Of a stretch of DNA of 13,563 nucleotides, positions 1-8,300 are shown one piece after another. The first letter of the stretch is position 1. Each line of letters opens with the position of its first letter. Origin of the DNA: Porphyromonadaceae bacterium (GTDB taxonomy: Bacteria > Bacteroidota > Bacteroidia > Bacteroidales > Paludibacteraceae); assembly GCA_905372135.1 (NCBI GenBank), contig CAJPNS010000049.1, positions 1 to 13,563 of the forward strand, written 5' to 3'. The translations under genes were made by a program, and so were the position numbers. The notes below the pieces were generated by a model. The model ran no database searches, was not told the DNA's origin, and worked only from the letters and a program-made list of their open reading frames with translations.

Positions 1-900
1 CACCACCACCATCATCATGCCGATGATATGAAGGGAGCCAAGTTGCTTTGGGCGACTTTCCTCAATTTTTCGATAACTATCGTTCAGATAATAGGCGGTA
101 TCGTCTCCAACAGTCTGTCGCTTATCTCCGATGCTATTCACAATCTGGGCGATTCGTCGGCTATCTTCATAGCCTTCCTTGCAGGTAAACGTGCACGAAA
201 ACAACCCGACGAAAAGAAAACGTTCGGCTACAAACGAACGGAGATACTGGCGGCTCTTTTCAATGCCATAGTATTGATAGCTATCTGTATATACCTATTC
301 TTCGAGGCTTACCAACGGTTTGTAAATCCCGAGCCTATCAAGGGCAACGTAATGCTTATAGTGGCTGTCTTCGGATTGTTGGCAAACCTCATTTCGGTTG
401 TCATTCTGCACAAAGACAAGTCGCACAACCTCAACGTGCGTGCCGCCTATATGCATCTGCTCGGCGATACTCTCTCGTCGGTAGCCGTCATAGCGGGCGG
501 TATAGCCATCTGGCTGTGGGAGCTCTATTGGCTCGACCCTCTCGTTACCGTATTGGTGGGCATCTATATCATATATCACACGTGGGGTATCGTTCGTCAG
601 ACGGCAGATATACTGATGCAGGCTACGCCCGACGGAATCGATCTGAAAGCACTGCGGAAGAAGACCGAAGAGTTTGCCGAAGTGGAGAATATGCACCACT
701 TGCACGTCTGGAAACTCGATGATGAAAACGTACATCTCGAGGCTCATATCAATATGTGCGAAAATATCCCAATCGCTGCTGTGCAGGAGGTCAGAGAGCG
801 TATAGAGAAGATGTTGAAAGACGATTTCGGCATAAGCCACGTAACGCTGCAGACCGAATATCAAAGTTGTAAAAACCACGATGAACTGATACAGAAATAG
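1..900 (+). CDS. CDF-family divalent cation (zinc-type) efflux transporter, 5' end cut by window
   Basis: Cation diffusion facilitator, an inner-membrane antiporter that exports Zn2+ (or similar metals) from the cytoplasm in exchange for protons. The reading frame is open to base 1. Codons 1-9 encode six histidines then Ala-Asp-Asp, so the ATG at 28 is probably internal and the real start lies upstream. A His-rich N-terminus is usual for CzcD/ZitB-like members. Counting from the Met at 28, TM2 carries H38xxxD42 and TM5 carries H143xxxD147, the HD-HD metal site of zinc-type CDFs, as opposed to the DD-DD type seen with manganese. About six hydrophobic segments fill residues 5-205. A cytoplasmic ferredoxin-like domain with HHLHVWKLDD follows, from about residue 210 to the end. 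The family assignment is secure; the metal is inferred from motifs. A methyltransferase gene follows 46 bases downstream on the same strand. Confidence 0.93.
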   Translation, partial: HHHHHHADDMKGAKLLWATFLNFSITIVQIIGGIVSNSLSLISDAIHNLGDSSAIFIAFLAGKRARKQPDEKKTFGYKRTEILAALFNAIVLIAICIYLFFEAYQRFVNPEPIKGNVMLIVAVFGLLANLISVVILHKDKSHNLNVRAAYMHLLGDTLSSVAVIAGGIAIWLWELYWLDPLVTVLVGIYIIYHTWGIVRQTADILMQATPDGIDLKALRKKTEEFAEVENMHHLHVWKLDDENVHLEAHINMCENIPIAAVQEVRERIEKMLKDDFGISHVTLQTEYQSCKNHDELIQK

Positions 901-946
901 CCAATTGTATTTGAAATAAAGACTAATATTTGTTTGGGAAAATAAT

Positions 947-1795
947 ATGGATAAAAAAATAGAGAACCATCTTACCGAAGTGCCCGAAACGATGTTGATA
1001 ACTCTTTGGGCAAAAGCAATGGAAACAGGTCGCCCCGACGCACTGCTACACGATGAGAAGGCAGTGGAGATATTGCGACACATAGATTATGATTTTACCA
1101 AGTTCAAGAATGCAAAATTTTCGCAAGCAGGCTGTTGTGTCAGAGCAAGCCTTATCGACAAGGCAGCCAAGACATTTATAAACAGACACCCCGACGCTGT
1201 GGTCGTACAGCTCGGAGCAGGCATCGACGCACGCTACGAACGATTGGGATGCCCTGCCGTAACTCATTGGTACGACCTCGACCTACCGCAGTCAATAGAG
1301 CTTAGGCGTAAGTTCCTCAAAGAGACCGACCGCAATACGTATATCGAAAGTTCTATGTTCGATTACGACTGGATAGAGAGCGTCAAAGCACACCAAAAGC
1401 CTGTCTTGATAATCATAGAAGGGGTATTGATGTATTTCGCTCCCGACGAGGTGAAATCGTTTTTCGAAGAACTGTGCCGACAGTTCGATAATGCAACGGT
1501 CGTTTTCGATATGCTTGCCTTCTCGCTGGTCGGACACGCCAAAGATCATGACTCGCTCAGAAAGGTAGACGACGTGGAGTTTCGATGGTCGCTGCTCGAT
1601 ACGAAAGATATGGAGAAATGGAACCCGAAAATACATCTGAAGACCGAGTATTATATGAGCGATTACGAAAACGGACGTTATCCGTTTGTATTCCGAATGC
1701 TGTATAAGTTGAAGTACTTTTACCGTCGTTTCAATCAGCGTGTTGTGGTACTGAGAATAAGAAACCGTACCGCCTCGCCCGACAAGAACGAATAG
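947..1795 (+). CDS. Class I SAM-dependent methyltransferase, LCM/TcmP-like O-methyltransferase family
   Basis: This 282-residue cytoplasmic protein resembles the leucine carboxyl methyltransferase / TcmP polyketide O-methyltransferase family, which transfers methyl from S-adenosylmethionine to an oxygen or carboxyl group. The SAM-binding glycine motif is LGAGIDAR at residues 89-96, preceded by a hydrophobic strand (VVVQ). An acidic-loop equivalent, YDLDLP, lies about 20 residues later. The family motif EGVLMYF is at residues 158-164, after strand PVLIII. The size of about 280 residues is normal for the family and no break is visible. The C-terminus is basic (YFYRRFNQR), like many small bacterial members of unknown substrate. 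The ATG at 947 is preceded by an AT-rich purine stretch (gggaaaataat) typical of Bacteroidetes leaders. It probably shares a transcript with the CDF gene 46 bases upstream and ends at the terminator at 1826-1876. The substrate cannot be told from the sequence. Confidence 0.85.
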   Translation: MDKKIENHLTEVPETMLITLWAKAMETGRPDALLHDEKAVEILRHIDYDFTKFKNAKFSQAGCCVRASLIDKAAKTFINRHPDAVVVQLGAGIDARYERLGCPAVTHWYDLDLPQSIELRRKFLKETDRNTYIESSMFDYDWIESVKAHQKPVLIIIEGVLMYFAPDEVKSFFEELCRQFDNATVVFDMLAFSLVGHAKDHDSLRKVDDVEFRWSLLDTKDMEKWNPKIHLKTEYYMSDYENGRYPFVFRMLYKLKYFYRRFNQRVVVLRIRNRTASPDKNE

Positions 1796-1825
1796 AGAAA
1801 GCAGAGAAAAACTCCTTTTTTAGAG

Positions 1826-1876
1826 TCATCTTCATTTGTAGTAAGCGTATCTACGGATGAAGATGATTTGTTTTTT
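1826..1876 (+). terminator. Intrinsic terminator after the methyltransferase gene
   Basis: A perfect 10-bp stem is formed by 1826-1835 (tcatcttcat) and 1857-1866 (atgaagatga). A further 4-bp stem inside the loop pairs gtag at 1838-1841 with ctac at 1851-1854. A T-rich run, tttgtttttt, follows at 1867-1876. It closes the CDF-methyltransferase unit and insulates the riboswitch promoter downstream. A second small hairpin (cgaaac 1884-1889 with gtttcg 1895-1900), followed by T's at 1911-1916, may add to termination. Confidence 0.8.
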
Positions 1877-1917
1877 CGTACAACGAAACTTGTTGTTTCG
1901 GGGAAGACGATTTTTTA

Positions 1918-1951
1918 TTGCTATGTAGTTCGTAAAATTTTATTACCTTTG
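1918..1951 (+). promoter_or_regulatory. Bacteroidetes-type promoter for the riboswitch transcript
   Basis: The -7 box is TACCTTTG at 1944-1951, an exact match to TAnnTTTG. A TTG at 1918-1920 lies 23 bases upstream, a plausible -33 element. Transcription would start around 1957-1962, just ahead of the cobalamin aptamer, as expected. The -7 box is convincing; the -33 box is weaker because it is only three bases. Confidence 0.65.
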
Positions 1952-1959
1952 CAGCCGAT

Positions 1960-2180
1960 TTTTGCGGTGACAACACACTACCGCTAACAGTGTGTTAGAG
2001 AGGGAATTGGGTGTAAATCCCAAACAGTACCCGCTGCTGTAAGTTTCAATAAAATTGGTCTATATATACCGCTTTTGCCACTGAATTTTGTTCGGGAAGG
2101 CTCTTATAGACTGCGAAACGAGTCAGAAAACCTGCCGTAGAGATTGCGATAGTACATAGCTTTCGGGGTTAAGAGCTAAG
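1960..2180 (+). promoter_or_regulatory. Cobalamin (vitamin B12) riboswitch
   Basis: This leader RNA binds adenosylcobalamin-type corrinoids and normally lowers expression of the downstream gene when B12 is plentiful. Visible conserved blocks, in order: an 8-bp hairpin pairing aacacact (1972-1979) with agtgtgtt (1989-1996); the core containing gtgtaaatccc and acagtacccgctgctgt, about 2011-2040; GCCACTG at 2077-2083; GGGAAGGC at 2094-2101; and ACCTGCC at 2130-2136. The last two are the signature B12-box pairing partners. A final hairpin pairs tagct (2157-2161) with agcta (2174-2178). Its loop holds CGGG (2164-2167), complementary to CCCG (2030-2033) in the L5 position, so the known L5-L13 kissing loop can form. 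The riboswitch lies on the same strand as, and immediately before, the 2175-residue secreted protein gene. No other gene lies between them. Confidence 0.93.
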
Positions 2181-2326
2181 GACAGAAATGTTTCACTTTA
2201 TACCTATATATAGGCAGTATTTTTGAAGCAGTTGCATCCCGTTCGATTGGGGCGTTATAACCTTGTCTTGCTATGTTGCTATTGGTCGAATATGTCGATT
2301 TATTAATTTTAAAAATAGTAATATAG
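2181..2326 (+). other. Leader between riboswitch and start codon of the giant gene
   Basis: This is 146 bases of AT-rich untranslated leader. It holds a 12-bp perfect palindrome, cctatatatagg (2203-2214), flanked by ata/tat and followed by five T's (2220-2224). It could be a weak, GC-poor terminator or an anti-structure of the expression platform. A 12-codon open frame starts at ATG 2188 and stops at 2226. A second promoter-like pair, TTG at 2232-2234 and TAACCTTG at 2258-2265 (one mismatch to TAnnTTTG), is also present. None of these is strong on its own. The last 30 bases before the start codon are almost all A/T, as is usual for Bacteroidetes translation starts. Confidence 0.4.
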
Positions 2327-5300
2327 ATGAAAAAATTGAACATTATTTTGTTTGTAATGTGTCTGTTTTCGGTCGGTCTTTTTGCCCAGCAGAGCGTAAA
2401 TATGCCGGGTACAGACGGACAAGAAAAGACACAAGCCGTAACAAGCGACCTGCTCTTTTACGACGCAGGCGGAGATGTCGGTCCGATACCGACGGCACAA
2501 CAAGTAACGGGTATTACTTTTATTCCTCCCACAGGGAAGATGATTCAAATCGTATTTGATACCATCGACCTGCAAGGAGGCAGTAAAATAGTACTCTGGA
2601 ATGGAGCTAAAAGTCTCAATTCCGAGGACGACGGGTTTGGCAATATAGAGTATTCGTTGCCTTCCGGCGGCGACGCTACTTATGCAATGAATATGGGCAA
2701 TACCGTCTTTACCTCTTCGGCAGCCGATGGGGCGGTTACGGTATTCTTCAGTAATGCCAACGGTACAGGCAGCGGTTGGAAAGCGACGGTAAAACTCATA
2801 ACACCGACCATAACCCCGCAAATACCTACAGGCGACGTACTTATGTCGTCTACGCCTGCGATATATCTTATTGGCTCTACGCCCGTCAATTTCTACGACG
2901 ACGGTGGAGCGTCGGGCAATATTTCTCAAAATTTCGAGGGACGTGTTACGTTCGCGCCTACCAATGCAGGCAAGAAGATAAAAGTTACTTTCTCTTCGCT
3001 ACAGCTATTCAATACCTCTACCATAGGACGAAACGACATACTGAAAATATATAACGGTAAAAACACCGCTAACGATAGTCTTATAGCTACATTGCTGAAA
3101 AATCCTACACCTCTCACTCTGAAATCTTCTGCAGCAAACGGAGCTCTGACCGTATATCTCAAAAGTACTACCGGCTATCCGAAACCTGGATTCGCAGCCG
3201 TAGTCGAAGAGTACACGCCACAGAATATGGTTTTCGACAACGTTACGTTGAAGCAGACACCTGCCGAAGTAGTAGCAGGCGACAAAGAACAGCCCGTGCT
3301 ATATATCAATGTGGCTACTTCAGACAACAACAATCCTCTGACAGTATCGAAACTCAATTTCAATACAAACGGTACATTTGCCAACATCGAAAAGGCATAC
3401 CTCTACTATCTTGGCAACGATACCACAGGTGTAGCTCATAAGGTAGGCGAAGTAAACGTCGCTGCCGACAACTTCGATATAACACTCGCTACTCCGCAGA
3501 CGTTACTGGAGGGCAACAACTATTTTCTATTAAAATACGATATTAAAACAGATGCCGCACAAGGAGTTTCCATCGACGCCGGTTGTACGTCGGTAGTAGT
3601 AGGCGGCACCACACATACTACCACAGCACCGCACCCGACGGGAAGCCTCACCGTAAACAACACGTACGTATCCGCTGTCGGTACATTCAGCAAGACCATA
3701 TACGGCGATTGGCAGTTTATCAGCAAAAAAGCTATGTTCGGCAATCACTATGAGGCCGAAATGGGCAATCAAGTAATCACCTTTCTACCGGGTATACCCA
3801 ATAGTAAGGTACAGATAGATTTCTCCGAATTTGCTGTTTATATAAGTACTAATAGTTATCCGGGGTCGGTAAAGGCGAAGTTTGAGATATACAGCGGTGT
3901 CGGCACAAGTGGTACCCCGCTATGGAAAGCCGACGTCGCAAATCAGTATACCGGACCAGGCAGTACCATCCGCTCTAAGTCGGCCGACGGAGCTCTGACG
4001 ATAGTATTCAATGCAAATACCTCTGCCCTTTATTATCAATATACACGTAAAGGTTGGAAAGCTATCGTCAGCCTGCATCAGTCGGTACCGATGACTTTCT
4101 CTCGGGTCGATGTGATGCAGAAAGACACTTCGTTCGTTACGCCAGGTACTACGAAAGCCGAGATAATCGGTATCAACGTTGTTACCTCGGGAGACCTTAC
4201 TCCACTTACACTGAATTCGGTCAATGTAGGTCTTAAGGGCTGCGAGGCTAAAGTAAAAAAAGTATCGTTATACCACAGCGACGGAAACAGTTTTGCTACC
4301 GATTCGTTGGTAGGTACGCTGCAAGCTCCGTTGTCGGCTAATGCCGTTATCGCCCTTGCACAGCCATTCGCTTTGAGTGCGGGCAACAACTATTTCTGGG
4401 TTACTTACGACATCGACAGCACGGCTACATCGGGTAGCTTTATGGATGCTCTCGTTTCGGAAGTCAACGTAGGCGGCACTACCCATACCGTTGCCAATGG
4501 CGACCCTGCCGGTCGGCGCGAGGTGAAAAACGTTTATCTCTTCCGAGGCGACGATGTGGTAAATGTCAACGGCAAATTGATGTTCTACGACAATGGCGGT
4601 CCTAATGCCAACTATAACCCTACCGCCTCGGGAGCTGTTACATTCAAGCCGCGGGCAGGCGAGGTTATCAAAATCGTATTTAATTACATCAATACTAAGT
4701 ACAACGATTATTTCAAAGTACGCAATGGCGGACAGACAGGCGAAGAGATAGCAGAATATTCCGGCACAACACTAGAAGGAGATAAATTACCTAGGCCTAT
4801 CGTATCTACCGCTACCGACGGTTCGCTTACGATAGAATTCAAAGACCCCAGTGGCACGTACAACAAAGGTTGGGAGATAGAAGTCTATTCCATTGTGCCG
4901 CGTCCGTTGGCAATAAGCAATATCACGGCTACGGCTGTATCGGGTAGCAGTATGTTCAAAGGGGGACAAGAACAAATGTTGAAGATAGACGTATCGGTCG
5001 AAGGCGAACGCGATACGCTCAATATATCTTCGTTCGACTTCTCGGCAGCAGGTAGCAACAACATCGGAGCCGATATAGCGAAAGTAAGACTCTACGCTAC
5101 GGGAATAATAGATGCTTTCGCTGCACACAACGAATATGCCCACAACGACACTGCCGTGCTTCGTATCAACGGCTCTACGGCTATCGTCAAAGAGGGTGTA
5201 TATAAGTTCTGGCTCGTGTACGACGCATCGTCGTCGGCAACGGTAGGCAACGCAGTAACTGCAAAACTCGACTCCGTAAAAGCCGGTACACAGTGGATTA

Positions 5301-8300
5301 CACCAAGCGCTACGGCTACCGCTTCGCGTAATATAGTAGGTGGCTTCAGCGGTACATACACCGTCGGCGACGCTTCGGCAAACTATCCGACAATAAAAGC
5401 CGCTATCGATGCTATGAAAGACGGTATCGACGGCAAAGTGGTATTCAACATCGTAAACGGCATATACGACCAGACTGTTGTAATACCGCATATACCGGGA
5501 GCTTCGCCCGAAAACACTATTACCATAAAGTCGGAAAGCGGCAACCCGCAAGATGTAACGATACAATATGACAAATACGTTCTGCCTAAATTTCAAGGCA
5601 AAGACCTCGGTATATTCTCCATCAACGGTGCCGACTATATTACAATAGAAAATATCACTGTCAAGGCAGGTAAACTCGGTTATCCGGCAAATATATTGGT
5701 AAACAACATAAGCAACCACGTAACCGTACGCAACTGCCGTATAGAGGCTCCGCGAGGTACTTCGACTTACCAAAGTAGAGCCGATTACCTCGTCAGAGTA
5801 GAAGCTAAAGACTCTCTTTATAGAAATTCCGACTATTTCACCTTAGAGAATAGTACTCTCGACGGCGGAAATGTGGCAGTATGTATCTATGGTACGAATT
5901 ACGTACGACTACCTAAGCAAAAGGAAGCTCGTATAGCAGGCAATACCTTTGTAAATCAGAGTAGAAGATGTATTTATATGACTAAAGAAGACGGCGGTAT
6001 TATAGAAAACAATACCTTCACAATATCGGGTACGGCTACTACTTCCGAGTTTTTAGGAATAGATGCCGTAATGATGGGTAATACCATTATACGAGGTAAT
6101 AGATTCTATGCCGATAGCACTGCCGGTAAAACCTATACGTTGCATCTGCGTCAAGCAGGTAAAGAGGAGATGTTGCCCGGAAGAAACAAGGTTTACAACA
6201 ACCAAATAATAATCGACAGTGTGGGTGGAACATACGCCTCATACGGCATAGAATGCAACGAACCGCTGAAGAATGTCGATATAGTGTACAACTCTATAAA
6301 TATCAGACATACCAACGGCATAGCACACGGCAATATTCATTTTGCAGGCAATAAAAGCCATCTTACCGAAGGTGTACTGGTTGCCAACAACATATTGCAG
6401 AACAGTGCTCCCAAAGGTGAGGTATATAATCTAAACAACAATGGCTATCTGGCTGGAATTACATTCAAAAACAACGGCTACTATACCGTTTCTGATACTA
6501 TTGCCTCCATCGGAAGTACCGAATATAACTTTGCCGGTTGGAATACCGTCAGCGGCGACCAAAACTCTATCGTAGAGCAGGCACAGTTTGTAGACCCGTC
6601 GTCGTCACTCGACCTGAGCGATTTGGGCAGTCTGGCTGCCGCCTCGCCTATCGGATACGTTACTACCGATATAGACGGCAAAGCACGTAATGCGTCGACT
6701 CCGACGATAGGTGCCTACGAGTTTGTACTGCCTACACCCGAGTTCGCTGCCGGCTACCCGTATATTACCGATATAAAGGCTAATAGTGCTAAGGCAAAAA
6801 TCAAGACTCTGGTAAACGGTAAGGTATTTTTCTTAGCAAAACTATCGTCGGAAGCAGCTCCGTCGGTAGCCCAAGTGATTGCCGCCGATAGTATCGACAT
6901 AAATAAAAGTGTAGAAAAAGAGGTAACTATCGGAAATCTCAATAGCTCATCGGAATACAAAGCATACTTTGTAATTAAAACCACTTACGGCAGTCTTAGC
7001 GGGGTAATAGTAATAAGTGCGTTCTCTACTCCAAATGCTCCGACCGAAGTATCTACTTTCGAAAACGTAACGGTTGCCACAGGCGATTTCGTCGACGGTA
7101 CGGCACAGTTCTCGGGCTTCGAGGTGAAACCCATCACTGACGGACAAGGTAGCAACAACCACAAAGCCGCCAAGCTCGTACGAGATAGCGTCTCGGTAAC
7201 GATAAACAACAGCACAGAAGGGCTGACGCTCACAGGTTTCTATTTCAAATCGGATACCGCCGTAAGCCTCAATGCCTATAAAGGAACCGTAAACGTAGGT
7301 TCGCGTACATTGTCGGCTACCGCAGGCAAATGGGTATTTATCGACCTCAAAGCATTCGGTAAGATTACGACTGTCGTACTGAAAGGTACGGGCAATATTA
7401 TGATCGACGATTTCAGCGGAGCTCCGCAACCTCTGACCTCTACACTGCCCGCAGACACTATCGTAAACGAGAATATGTCTGTTCTGCTCGGTGCCGATAT
7501 CAACGGAGGCGTAGTGCCATATACATATTCGTGGACCAACGCCCATAGAGATACTCTGAGCAGCAACGACAAACTCAATCTGACGGCACAAAAGACCGAC
7601 GTCGTTACTCTTGTCGTTACAGACGCTTGGGGCAATACTCACAAAGCCAAGATTGTGGTTACCGTACGTGGAACGGCTAAGGTCGCCACTTTCGACGACC
7701 TCTATCTGCCTGCCGAAAGCTACTGGTGGGGCGATACCGTACCCAACTATAAAAATACCTTCTATAGCGGTTCGTACTCATTCGCCAATTCGATGATACC
7801 ATATTCTCAGACTTGGGGACTCTTCGGTTATTCGAATAAGACAAGCAAGTCGTTCGATCCGAACCAATTTATCACCGACCAGTTCAACTCCGTTGTAGGA
7901 CACGGTGTAAACGGTTCGTCGAACTATGCCGTAGTATATCCGTCGCACGTGATGGGACACACTATGGTAGTACCGACGCACAAGCCTCAAGGCGATAGCA
8001 TCAGAGGTTGTTATATTACAAACAATGCTTGGGTAAAATATGTCTCCATACACGGTACGGGTACAAACAGCAACGGTAAACAAGATGCAAATACACCATT
8101 CACTACCGGCGACTGGGTCAAACTGACCGCTAAGGCAGACAACGGCAAATCGGTAAGTTTCTATCTCGCCGACTATCGTTCGTCGAACCCCGCCGACCAC
8201 TATCTGATAGAGTCGTGGCAGTGGCTCGACCTACGTAGCTTGGGTGTAGTAAAAAATGTTACCTTTACTATGGACGGCACTCGCCACAACCAATATGGTA

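Noticed and set aside
295..1083. 262-codon minus-strand open frame spanning the CDF and methyltransferase genes
   Set aside because: It runs across the junction of two well-supported plus-strand genes and gives a low-complexity Tyr/Ser/Cys/Arg-rich product. It is a shadow.
2188..2226. 12-codon leader peptide gene after the riboswitch
   Set aside because: It has no recognisable ribosome site or informative peptide, and short frames are common by chance in such AT-rich DNA. It is mentioned only as part of the leader.
4787..5773. 328-codon open frame on the minus strand inside the giant gene
   Set aside because: It is antisense to the beta-helix and CUB region, rich in Tyr, Cys, Arg and Ser as frame shadows are, and has no domain or leader. 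The plus-strand frame has clear domain structure throughout.
5344..6727. Pectate lyase or other polysaccharide lyase enzyme
   Set aside because: The beta-helix fold is clear, but I cannot see a catalytic Lys/Arg/Asp constellation, and many such helices in surface proteins are structural or binding modules. No enzyme name is assigned.
6947..7642. 231-codon minus-strand open frame
   Set aside because: It is antisense to the Fn3, jelly-roll and Ig modules. Its composition is that of a reverse-frame shadow.
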